Source: Bog-756 sp963829235
GTDB lineage: Bacteria > Actinomycetota > Acidimicrobiia > Acidimicrobiales > RAAP-2
DNA length: 64,000 bases
Assembly: GCA_963829235.1 (NCBI GenBank)
Contig: CAWHIF010000011.1
Location: 22,161-86,160, forward strand
Direction of reading: 5' to 3'
The translations under genes and the position numbers were made by a program. Each line of letters opens with the position of its first letter. Positions within the stretch are counted from its first letter, which is position 1. The notes under the pieces are model-generated. The model searched no databases. It was not told where the DNA came from and saw only the letters and a list, made by a program, of their open reading frames with translations. This document shows positions 36,254 to 43,893 of this stretch, piece by piece.

Positions 36254-37798
36254 ATGGAATCCTCACAATTTTCTTATGAGGCACCAGGGCCTTCTTATGA
36301 AAGTCCGAACCGCGGAGGATCCGGCCGGGCTCCTACCGACGGCTCCGACCGGCCACCGGCCCCGAGGAGCGTGCCCTCGATCCTGCCCGAGGGAGATCAT
36401 CTCGCTCCTGCCCCACCGGCGCATCCGCCGCCGGCACCCCCACCGGCACCAGGAGGCCCACCCGTCGGGGGACCTCCGATGGTCCCGTCGTATCCCGGCA
36501 CCGCCGGGTACCCGCCGCCTCCGCCCCCGGGCTACCTGGTCTACCCCGGCGCCCCCGCCTACCCCGCCTACCCCGGCACCCCCGCGGGTGGATATCTCTC
36601 CTCCTACCCGGGGCCGCCTCCGCCCCAGCTGGTGCGGCACACCCTGCACCGGCGCACATGGGCGTGGGTGGTCGTCGTCACCGCCATCGTGGCCGCGTTG
36701 TTCGGGGGACTGGTCGGAGCCATTGTCGGAGCCAACACCCAACAGACCATCGTCCAGAAGTACTTCCCCAACAAGAGCGTGCTGGTCCGACCACAGGACA
36801 TCCAAGAGGTTCTGGCCAAGGTGGAGCCGGCCGTCGTCTCCATCGACAGCCAGTCCGGCGGAGGTGGGAGCACCGTCGGGGGTGACTTCGCCGAATCGGC
36901 GGGAAGCGGGATGATCCTGACCCCCGGAGGGGAGGTCCTGACCAACGACCACGTCATCGTGGGGTCCGACTCGCTGACGGTCACGCTGTTCGGACAGACC
37001 ACCGCCTTGCCGGCGCATGTGCTCGGAACCGATCCGGGTGACGACCTGGCCCTGATCCAGATCGACCACGCCGCCAACCTCCCCACCGTCAACTTCGCCG
37101 ACTCGTCGCGGACACGGGTGGGTGACGCCGTGCTGGCCATCGGGAACGCACTGGCGCTGGCCGGAGGACCGTCGGTGACCGAGGGGATCGTCTCGGCGGA
37201 GAACCGGTCCCTGACGGCCGCGAACGATGACGGACAGACGGAGAACCTGACCGGGCTCATCCAGACCGATGCCGCCATCAATCCCGGCAATTCGGGTGGG
37301 CCACTGGTCAACTCGGACGGCGACGTGATCGGCATGAACACCGCGGTGGCCTCGGACACCAGCGGCAACGCCCCGACCCAGAACATCGGATTCGCCATCA
37401 CCGTCGACTCGGTCAAGCCGTTGCTGGCCAAGTTGCGGACCGGTGGCACCGGTGGGGCAGGATCGCCCGTTCCCGAGCTGAACCCGGCGGCCAATTCCGC
37501 CTACATCGGGGTGACCGTCGGGCCGGTGACACCGGCTCTCCGGCAAACGGACCACCTGATCCCGTCCTCGGGCGCGCTGATCGTCTCGGTCGAGCCACGC
37601 AGTCCGGCCCAGAGGGCGGCCCTCCACGTCGACGACGTGATCGTGTCGTTCAACCGCACCACCATCCAGAGCCCCGACGACCTCACCGCGGCCATCCATC
37701 CCCTGGAGCCCGGTGACCACGTCACCATCGGCGTGTACCGCGGCAGCAGGCTCATGGACGTGGCCGTCACGCTCGGAGCCCGCCCACTCGCCGGGTAG
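36254..37798 (+). CDS. Membrane-anchored HtrA-type serine protease with PDZ domain
   Basis: 514 residues: a Pro/Tyr/Gly-rich cytoplasmic N-terminus (about 125 residues), one membrane segment (WAWVVVVTAIVAALFGGLVGA), a trypsin-like S1C domain and one PDZ domain. The triad is intact: His233 in LTNDHVIVG, Asp264 in GDDLALIQID, Ser347 in NPGNSGGPLV. HtrA proteases degrade or sense misfolded exported proteins. The start is ATG 36254, with GTG 36233 as alternative. It contrasts with the degenerate HtrA-like protein 1.7 kb downstream. Confidence 0.93.
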   Translation: MESSQFSYEAPGPSYESPNRGGSGRAPTDGSDRPPAPRSVPSILPEGDHLAPAPPAHPPPAPPPAPGGPPVGGPPMVPSYPGTAGYPPPPPPGYLVYPGAPAYPAYPGTPAGGYLSSYPGPPPPQLVRHTLHRRTWAWVVVVTAIVAALFGGLVGAIVGANTQQTIVQKYFPNKSVLVRPQDIQEVLAKVEPAVVSIDSQSGGGGSTVGGDFAESAGSGMILTPGGEVLTNDHVIVGSDSLTVTLFGQTTALPAHVLGTDPGDDLALIQIDHAANLPTVNFADSSRTRVGDAVLAIGNALALAGGPSVTEGIVSAENRSLTAANDDGQTENLTGLIQTDAAINPGNSGGPLVNSDGDVIGMNTAVASDTSGNAPTQNIGFAITVDSVKPLLAKLRTGGTGGAGSPVPELNPAANSAYIGVTVGPVTPALRQTDHLIPSSGALIVSVEPRSPAQRAALHVDDVIVSFNRTTIQSPDDLTAAIHPLEPGDHVTIGVYRGSRLMDVAVTLGARPLAG

Positions 37799-37834
37799 GA
37801 TGCCGGTGCCGCCATCTCAGGAGGAACCACTGCC

Positions 37835-38191
37835 ATGACCCCGGTGACCGACGATCAGATCCTGCCCGAGGAGGGCGGGGAGCCGCTGCCTCCGGTCGGT
37901 CACGTCCGGGTTGTGTACCTCGGGCCGGTAGCCCCTCACTGGGAAGTTCGCTCCGACTACGGAGACCCGGTCCTGATCGAGGAGTTCAGGCGTCGGACGA
38001 TGGCGCGGCTTGTGCTCCTTCCGCCGCACGATCCGCAGTACCGCCGCAACCGCGAGCGAGTGATCCGCGATGCCGAGAGAGAGAACATCCTTCTCGAGTG
38101 GGACCTGGGCGTACCCGAAGAAGAGGTGTCCATCGAAGAGGCGCCCGAACTGACGCCCGACGGCGAGACGCCTCCGGCCGTCGAGGCCTGA
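37835..38191 (+). CDS. Conserved-looking small protein of unknown function
   Basis: 118 residues, soluble and acidic, with a central basic helix (EEFRRRTMARLVLLPPHDPQ) and a Glu/Pro-rich C-terminus. An AGGAGG (37819-37824) lies 10 nt before ATG 37835, so translation is well supported. The motif RVVYLGPVAPHWEV is the most structured part. No domain was recognised. It lies 36 nt after the HtrA gene on the same strand and may be cotranscribed. Confidence 0.75.
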   Translation: MTPVTDDQILPEEGGEPLPPVGHVRVVYLGPVAPHWEVRSDYGDPVLIEEFRRRTMARLVLLPPHDPQYRRNRERVIRDAERENILLEWDLGVPEEEVSIEEAPELTPDGETPPAVEA

Positions 38192-38205
38192 ACGGACCGC
38201 CGTTC
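38190..38205. terminator. Hairpin between convergent genes
   Basis: GAACGG-ACCG-CCGTTC: a 6-bp stem with a tetraloop, starting at the stop codon of the 118-residue gene and facing the DUF2342 gene end. Confidence 0.45.
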
Positions 38206-38217
38206 GGGCGAGGGCGC

Positions 38218-39471
38218 TCAGTCCTGTCGGTCGTCGAGCTCGGGCAGGCTGATCCGCTCGAGCCAGAGCCCCGGGGCGTCCACTTCCGAAGGCGTGGGCA
38301 GATTGCGGGCCGAGGACCAGAGCTTGGCCAACCCGTCCTCACCGGCCCGCTCCACGACACCGTTGATGAACGACCGCCCCCGGTCGACCTGTGTCTGATC
38401 GAGGTCGAGCCCGAACAGAGCTCCCGCCGCTTCCTCCCCTTTGCCCCGTTCGGTTCGGCGCCGGTACCAGGCTTCGGTCAACTGCGAGTGCGAACCGACC
38501 AACTTCTGCCCCACCAGGTCCGCGATGTGGTCGGCGTACCCGTCGATGACCACAGCCAGTGCGGTCAGCTGATCGGACGAACGGCGGGTCTCGGGGGTCA
38601 AGAGACCACCGAGGAGTGCCTCGGGGTCGTCGAACATCCCCTGCAACGACTCGAGGTCCATGCCTCCGGCGCCGTCGACTCCCCCGGGCGCACCGAGCTC
38701 GCCGAGGCGTCCGGCCAGGTCCTGCTGGGCCGAGGCGGAGGACTCGGCCAGGGACAGGAGCAACTCCTCCATCCGACTTCTGATGGCCGGACGGGTCAGA
38801 ACGGAATTGGAGGCCAGCTCACGGGCGCACACCCACAGCAGCGCCTCCTCTTCGGGAAGGCTCCAATCCTCGGCGAACGAAGCGATGTTGGACGTGACCA
38901 GGAGAAGGTCATCCGACGGCGCCCACGGAACGGCCAACGGGTACTGCCCGAGGGCGCGATGGGACAGATGACCAACGACCGATCCCACCTGCAGGCCGAA
39001 GAACATCGGTCCGATGGCGGTGGCCCACTGCCCGAGCAGGCTACCGATCCCACCCAGCCCTTCGTCGCCGTCGAAGAGATCGGGCGGCACCTGCTCCGGG
39101 TCCGTGCCGGCCGAGGGTACCGGGCCCGGGGCGGGTGTCATCAGGCTCAGTATCGGCCGCCACGAGTCGAGAGCTCGCACCGTCCAGTCGCCGCGGCCGA
39201 CCGGAACGCACGTCAGTCGCCGCCCGTCGGGGGACACGGGCATGCCGGTGGCCTCGATCACGTTCAGCTCCGCCACCCGCGAGAGCTGTTCGAGGCGAAT
39301 CCGTTGCACGGGCTCCACGTTCGGCTCGGCTTCCCCTCCGGTGGCCACGTTGACGGCGAAGGACCGAGTCATCTCCCACTGGTTCGGCGCATTGGTGCCG
39401 AGCATGTTCATCAGGTCGCCGAGTAGTGACTGGAACGGGTTCCCCGAATCCCCTGTGTCAGGCGGTGCCAT
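38218..39471 (-). CDS. DUF2342 (zincin-like_2) protein with degenerate zinc site
   Basis: 417 residues matching the actinobacterial DUF2342/TIGR03624 family of predicted zinc metalloproteases. In active members, LWV-x-x-HE-x-x-H and a later EGHA supply the ligands. Here the aligned segments read LWVCARELASNS and DGYADHIADLVG: both His of the first motif and the His of the second are replaced. The C-terminal LFGLDLDQTQVDRGRSFINGV and LPTPSEVDAPGLWLERI segments are well conserved, so the fold is kept while catalysis is probably lost. ATG 39471 is preceded by a leaderless-type -10; GTG 39477 would add two residues. Confidence 0.8.
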   Translation of the reverse strand: MAPPDTGDSGNPFQSLLGDLMNMLGTNAPNQWEMTRSFAVNVATGGEAEPNVEPVQRIRLEQLSRVAELNVIEATGMPVSPDGRRLTCVPVGRGDWTVRALDSWRPILSLMTPAPGPVPSAGTDPEQVPPDLFDGDEGLGGIGSLLGQWATAIGPMFFGLQVGSVVGHLSHRALGQYPLAVPWAPSDDLLLVTSNIASFAEDWSLPEEEALLWVCARELASNSVLTRPAIRSRMEELLLSLAESSASAQQDLAGRLGELGAPGGVDGAGGMDLESLQGMFDDPEALLGGLLTPETRRSSDQLTALAVVIDGYADHIADLVGQKLVGSHSQLTEAWYRRRTERGKGEEAAGALFGLDLDQTQVDRGRSFINGVVERAGEDGLAKLWSSARNLPTPSEVDAPGLWLERISLPELDDRQD

Positions 39472-39477
39472 ACACAC

Positions 39478-39483
39478 ATGCTA
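39478..39483 (-). promoter_or_regulatory. Leaderless -10 element (TAGCAT) of the DUF2342 gene
   Basis: On the minus strand TAGCAT is followed by six bases and then ATG 39471. It lies at the very end of the neighbouring gene. Confidence 0.55.
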
Positions 39484-40809
39484 CGGCGAGGAGCCATCCT
39501 CCGGTGCATCGCCGTCCTGGTCGGCCATGACCACCGAGACATCTGCAGTGGTCCCGCCGCGCTCGAACGTCACGGCCAGATCGGTCCCCGGAGGGTCGGG
39601 ATAGAGGCGCGATCGCAGCTCTGCCGCCGATTGGACCGGAAACCCGTCGATGGCGGTGATGACATCTCCGGGTTCCAATCCCGCCATCGAGGCCGGGCTG
39701 TCGACTTCGACGGAGTCCACGCGGGCACCGTCACTCGTCGATGCCGACGCCACCACGGTGCCGTCTTCTGTCGTCGCCGTCGCCCCTGCGTCACTGGCCT
39801 GGATGCCCACCCAGCCGTGCTCCACCGTGCCCGATTCGACGAGTTGGAGCGCCACCCCGAGCACGAGCTCGGACGGAAGGAAGACAGCCATGGCCGACTT
39901 CCCCTTCCCCTCGGTCAGTTCGAGCATGCCGACCACGTGGCCGTCTCCGGCGACCAGGGGGCACCCGAGGTCGTCGTGGACAAGCGGTGCTCGTACCATG
40001 GTGGCGGAGAAGGGGCTGGTCTCCGTGCCCACACCCAACGCCTGTCCGGTCGAGACGACGGTGCCGGCGTAGACGAGGGACGAGGGGGTGGAGCGGGCTT
40101 TCGAGCGGGGCTCGAGGGTGGCGGCAACGGCGACCGCCCCCACCGGGAGATCATCGTCGTCGAAGGTCGCGGCCGGAAGATCGTCATCGATCCGGAGCAC
40201 GGCCAAGCCGGACGTCTGGTCGATCCCGACCAGTGCCGCCTGCTCGCGGGTCCCGTCCGGCTCGATGGCGGTAATCGATCTCGCCCCGGTCAGCCCCTGG
40301 GACGGGGTCACGACGATCCCGCCGGACTCGGCGACGAGACCCGTCACGGAGGTGACGCGGCCCCCCCGGTGGATCCGCAGGACGACCGTCGACGGGCGGA
40401 CCGACGCCACCATGGCCTCGATGGTGGCGTGCCCGGCTGTCCGACCCAATCCCGGGTCGGTGGTCGGCGCCCCTATCAGGACGGCGGGCCGGCTGCTCGA
40501 GGACTGGTCGGTGCCGGCGGCCGCCATGACCAGGCCCGCCGTCACCAACGCCAGGACAACACAGGCCGTGGCTCCGCCGAGTACCCAGGGTGCGGTGCTG
40601 CGGCCCTGGCCGGCGGGCTGGGACGTCGTCGGCCCCGGGTACGTCGTCGGACCGAGGCCCGCCCCGGTGGAATCTCGGCTTGATTCCGATGGATGGCGCC
40701 ACAGCCGGTCATCGGGATGGATCCACCCGCGCAGGCTCTCGCTGTCGGATTCGTCCCATCGGCCGTCTTCGGGATCCCGACCCGATCCGCCCTGGTCGTC
40801 TTCGTCCAC
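39481..40809 (-). CDS. HtrA-like membrane pseudoprotease with PDZ domain
   Basis: 442 residues: an acidic cytoplasmic N-terminus, one membrane segment (VLGGATACVVLALVTAGLVM), a trypsin-like domain and a C-terminal PDZ domain (VDSPASMAGLEPGDVITAID). The three catalytic positions are all replaced. VVTPSQGL stands where TNAHVV is expected (His to Gln), SGLAVLRID for TDLAVL (Asp to Gly), and DDLGCPLV for GNSGGPLV (Ser to Leu). The fold-defining residues around them are kept. It may bind peptides or regulate the active HtrA. GTG 40809 fits a leaderless promoter. Confidence 0.82.
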   Translation of the reverse strand: MDEDDQGGSGRDPEDGRWDESDSESLRGWIHPDDRLWRHPSESSRDSTGAGLGPTTYPGPTTSQPAGQGRSTAPWVLGGATACVVLALVTAGLVMAAAGTDQSSSSRPAVLIGAPTTDPGLGRTAGHATIEAMVASVRPSTVVLRIHRGGRVTSVTGLVAESGGIVVTPSQGLTGARSITAIEPDGTREQAALVGIDQTSGLAVLRIDDDLPAATFDDDDLPVGAVAVAATLEPRSKARSTPSSLVYAGTVVSTGQALGVGTETSPFSATMVRAPLVHDDLGCPLVAGDGHVVGMLELTEGKGKSAMAVFLPSELVLGVALQLVESGTVEHGWVGIQASDAGATATTEDGTVVASASTSDGARVDSVEVDSPASMAGLEPGDVITAIDGFPVQSAAELRSRLYPDPPGTDLAVTFERGGTTADVSVVMADQDGDAPEDGSSP

Positions 40810-40816
40810 GGACCCG

Positions 40817-40822
40817 AGGTTA
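40817..40822 (-). promoter_or_regulatory. Leaderless -10 element (TAACCT) of the pseudoprotease gene
   Basis: On the minus strand TAACCT is followed by seven bases and GTG 40809. Confidence 0.5.
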
Positions 40823-40917
40823 CCGATGACGGCGCCGTGAGGGGCGTCGCCTCGCCATCCTTCCGCCTCGACAGGCCCGGACCGGCCCTCCAATCACGCC
40901 GGTGTGCATGGTGGCCC

Positions 40918-40923
40918 TACGAT
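40918..40923 (+). promoter_or_regulatory. Leaderless -10 element (TACGAT) of mreB
   Basis: TACGAT ends 6 nt before GTG 40930. No ribosome-binding site is present. Confidence 0.55.
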
Positions 40924-40929
40924 GACAGC

Positions 40930-41934
40930 GTGGCTCGAGACCTGGCTATCGATCTCGGGACGGCCAACACCCTCGTCTATGCCAAGGGCAAGGGCATTGT
41001 GTTGAACCAGCCCACGGTGATCGCCCTCAACACCCGGACCCACGAGGTCCTCGCGGTGGGCAACGAGGCGTGGAAGATGATCGGGCGGACCCCCGGCTAC
41101 ATCGTGGCCGTCCGACCCTTGCGCGAAGGGGCCATCACCGATTTCGAGATCACCGAACGGATGATCCGGCTGCTCCTCCGGCGCGCCGGGGTCACCAAGC
41201 TGAATCGGCCCCGGGTGCTCATCTGCGTGCCGTCGGCGATCACCTCTGTCGAGCGCCGGGCGGTGAAGGAGGCCGCTCGCCGTGCCGGCGCGTCCGCGGC
41301 CCATCTCATCGAACAGCCCATGGCCGCGGCGATCGGGGCCGGACTGGACATCCACGAGCCGGTGGGCAACATGGTGGTGGACGTGGGAGGTGGCACGACA
41401 GAGACCGCAGTGATCTCACTGGGCGGGGTGGTCGCCTCCCAGGCGATTCGCTGCGGCGGCTTCGACATGGATGCCGCCATCCAGCACTACGTTCGCCACG
41501 AGCACGGCGTGGCCATCGGTGAACGTACCGGCGAGGAACTCAAACTGGCCATCGGGTCGGCCCTGCCCTACGCCGACGAGGTCAAGGCCGAGGTCCGGGG
41601 TCGTGAGATCAGGACCGGCCTACCGAAGACCGTGGTCCTCTCGCCGGAGGAGGTGCGCTACGCCCTCCGCGATCAGGTCGAGCTGATCGTCGATACCGTG
41701 GTGGGGTGCCTGGCCGAATCGCCCCCCGAGCTGGCGCAGGACATCATCTACGAGGGAATCCATCTGGTGGGTGGGGGAGCGATGCTCCGGGGCCTGGCCA
41801 ATCGCCTCGCCGATGAGACCGAGGTGCCGGTCCATCTGGTGGCCACGCCACTCGAGTGCGTCGTGCTGGGTGCCGGGATCTGCCTCGATTCGTTCGACAG
41901 CCTCCGCCCCATCTTCGCCGCCGCCGAGACCTGA
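40930..41934 (+). CDS. mreB: Rod-shape-determining protein MreB
   Basis: 334 residues of the actin fold: phosphate-1 loop AIDLGTANTLVY, connecting VPSAITSVERRAVKEAA, EQPMAAAIGAGLDI, phosphate-2 VDVGGGTTETAVISLGG, and the adenosine motif LVGGGAMLRGLANRLADE. MreB filaments guide lateral wall synthesis. No mreC, mreD, pbp2 or rodA lies next to it, unlike the usual mre cluster. The GTG start gives MARDLAIDLGT, typical of the family, and appears leaderless. Confidence 0.95.
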   Translation: MARDLAIDLGTANTLVYAKGKGIVLNQPTVIALNTRTHEVLAVGNEAWKMIGRTPGYIVAVRPLREGAITDFEITERMIRLLLRRAGVTKLNRPRVLICVPSAITSVERRAVKEAARRAGASAAHLIEQPMAAAIGAGLDIHEPVGNMVVDVGGGTTETAVISLGGVVASQAIRCGGFDMDAAIQHYVRHEHGVAIGERTGEELKLAIGSALPYADEVKAEVRGREIRTGLPKTVVLSPEEVRYALRDQVELIVDTVVGCLAESPPELAQDIIYEGIHLVGGGAMLRGLANRLADETEVPVHLVATPLECVVLGAGICLDSFDSLRPIFAAAET

Positions 41935-41946
41935 CACGCACGAGGA

Positions 41947-42624
41947 TCACTCCACGGCCAGTAGATCCTCGGCCACCTGGCGGACCTGCCAGTCACGATC
42001 CTCGAGGCACCGTCGGAGCGCCGGCTCGACCGCGGGATCGTCGAAGGCGGCCAGAGCCACGGCGGCGCGCCGGCGGACGGCCGGCTTGTCCTCGAGGGCG
42101 GCCAGGACGGCGGACAGTCCTGCGGGGTCGCCGATGGCTCCGAGCGCGGCGACCGCAGCTTCGCGGCACAGTGGGTCGGAGTGGCCCGATCCGACCGAAG
42201 CCAACTCGACCAGGGAGGGCACCGCCGACACCTCCTGCCGCTCGCCCAGCGCCCATGCGGCCATCTCCACCACCGACCAATCGTCGTCGTCCAACGCATT
42301 CGAGATGTCGACGGCAGGGAAGTCCTTGGCCAGTTCGCAGCCGCGTCGCCGGACGTAGGGAGAAGGGTCGGTCACCGCCGACCGGACGTCTGACTCGCGC
42401 AGCACCCCGAGCCGGTCGAGGGCACCGAGGGCAGTCGACCGGACCGCCGCGTCATCATCGCCCAAGGCGACACGCGCCGCGGGTTCGTCTCCGACATGAC
42501 CGGCCAGGGCCGCAGCCCGCCGACGCCCGGTGACGTCAGGTCGGAGAAGTTCCGTGGCAGTCTTCTGGGCGGGATCGTGGGCTCCGCCGGGCACCGACTG
42601 ATCCGGAGACGGAGGAGTGACCAC
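41947..42624 (-). CDS. HEAT-repeat protein
   Basis: About 225 residues made of five or six 30-residue helical repeats with the pattern D-x-x-x-x-VR-x-x-A-A-x-AL-x-x-(L/I)G (for example VRSTALGALDRLG, REAAVAALGAIGDPAGL, VRRRAAVALAAFDDPAV). Such solenoids are protein-interaction scaffolds; no enzymatic motif is present. GTG 42624 is used; TTG 42654 would overlap the divergent PDZ-Lon gene. It converges on mreB with a 12-bp gap. Confidence 0.8.
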   Translation of the reverse strand: MVTPPSPDQSVPGGAHDPAQKTATELLRPDVTGRRRAAALAGHVGDEPAARVALGDDDAAVRSTALGALDRLGVLRESDVRSAVTDPSPYVRRRGCELAKDFPAVDISNALDDDDWSVVEMAAWALGERQEVSAVPSLVELASVGSGHSDPLCREAAVAALGAIGDPAGLSAVLAALEDKPAVRRRAAVALAAFDDPAVEPALRRCLEDRDWQVRQVAEDLLAVE

Positions 42625-42633
42625 AACACCACT

Positions 42634-43857
42634 ATGACCGGGGACGACGAGCAAGTGGGAGCAGCGGTGGCAGGTTCGCGTACCGGAGACGGGCGGGGCC
42701 CGAATGGGCCTCCCGCGCCTGACGCCCCGACGCCACCGGCCGGGTCCCTACCGACGGGCAACCGGGGGGGAGGGGACCAGTCTCGGGGTCCGGACACCCG
42801 CCGGCGCCGGCGGTGGCCCTGGGTCGTCTTCATCGTGGTCGTCGTGGCCGTGGCTGTGGCGTCCCGCGTCAATCTCAACTACTACGCCATCCAACCCGGG
42901 ACGGCCCAGTCCGTCCAGCAGTTCATCACCGTGCCGGCGGACAAGCGGCATCCGGTCACCCACCCGGTGCTGCTCACCGACGTGGAGGAGGGGCGGGTCA
43001 CCGCGCTGTCCTACCTCTTCTACAAGCTGCAGAGCGACACGGCCCTCTATCCCCTGGAGGACGTGACCGGCGGCACCTCCCCGTCCGAACTCGGCGCCCA
43101 GGGGGCGCTCGAGATGTCACAGGCCGAGGCGGACGCCAAAACGGCCGCACTCCGACACCTCGGGTACGAGGTCACCGCCACCCCGTCCGGAGCGGTCGTC
43201 TCCGGAACCTATCCGGGCACGCCCGCCTACCCGCTGCTCAATGTGGGTGATGTGATCACCGCCGTCGATGGTGTGGCCATCCTCGACGCCGACGATCTGA
43301 CCGCCGCGTTGTCCCACTACCACTCCGGCCAGACGGTGATCCTCACCGTGCGGAGGGGGGGCACGGCCCGTCCGGCGCCCGTGGCCGTCACCCTCAAACG
43401 GACCCTTGTCGACGTGGGCCCCGGTCCGTTGAGGCCCCTGGACCTCGGCATCGACACCGAGGACCAGGTCGACTTCACCTACCCGTTCCCGGTATCCATC
43501 GACGTGACCAACATCGGTGGCCCGTCGGCCGGGCTGGCCATGACCCTCGGCGTGATCGACGCCCTGGACAGGGGATCCCTCACCGGTGGTCGCACGGTGG
43601 CGGCCACCGGCACCATCGACAGCCAGGGGAACGTGGGCGACGTCGGGGGTGTCCCCCAGAAGACGGTCGCCGTCGAGAACGCCGGTGCCTCGATCTTCTT
43701 CGTGCCCGTCCCGGAGTACAACGCGGCGATGAGCAAGGACCGGCCGGGGCTCAAGATCTACCGCGTCTCCACCCTCGACCAGGTGCTGGCCATCCTGGCC
43801 GCCCACGGCGGTTCGGTGCCCAAGACGCCCGCAGCTCCATCCGCGGCCACGGGATGA
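42634..43857 (+). CDS. PDZ-Lon (S16) membrane protease, YlbL type
   Basis: 407 residues: a Gly/Pro-rich cytoplasmic N-terminus, one membrane segment (WPWVVFIVVVVAVAVA), a PDZ domain (YPLLNVGDVITAVDGVAI) and a C-terminal Lon-type catalytic domain. The Ser of GGPSAGLAMTLGV and the Lys of GGVPQKTVAVENAGA form the S16 dyad. Related B. subtilis YlbL and actinobacterial VlpA-like proteins are anchored outside the membrane. ATG 42634 is assigned from context, without a clear ribosome-binding site or -10. Confidence 0.9.
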   Translation: MTGDDEQVGAAVAGSRTGDGRGPNGPPAPDAPTPPAGSLPTGNRGGGDQSRGPDTRRRRRWPWVVFIVVVVAVAVASRVNLNYYAIQPGTAQSVQQFITVPADKRHPVTHPVLLTDVEEGRVTALSYLFYKLQSDTALYPLEDVTGGTSPSELGAQGALEMSQAEADAKTAALRHLGYEVTATPSGAVVSGTYPGTPAYPLLNVGDVITAVDGVAILDADDLTAALSHYHSGQTVILTVRRGGTARPAPVAVTLKRTLVDVGPGPLRPLDLGIDTEDQVDFTYPFPVSIDVTNIGGPSAGLAMTLGVIDALDRGSLTGGRTVAATGTIDSQGNVGDVGGVPQKTVAVENAGASIFFVPVPEYNAAMSKDRPGLKIYRVSTLDQVLAILAAHGGSVPKTPAAPSAATG

Positions 43858-43880
43858 CCGGATTGGCGGACCGGCAGTCG

Positions 43881-43886
43881 TAGGCT
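43881..43886 (+). promoter_or_regulatory. Leaderless -10 element (TAGGCT) of the DivIVA-like gene
   Basis: TAGGCT ends 7 nt before ATG 43894, with no ribosome-binding site between. Confidence 0.6.
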
Positions 43887-43893
43887 CTCGCCC

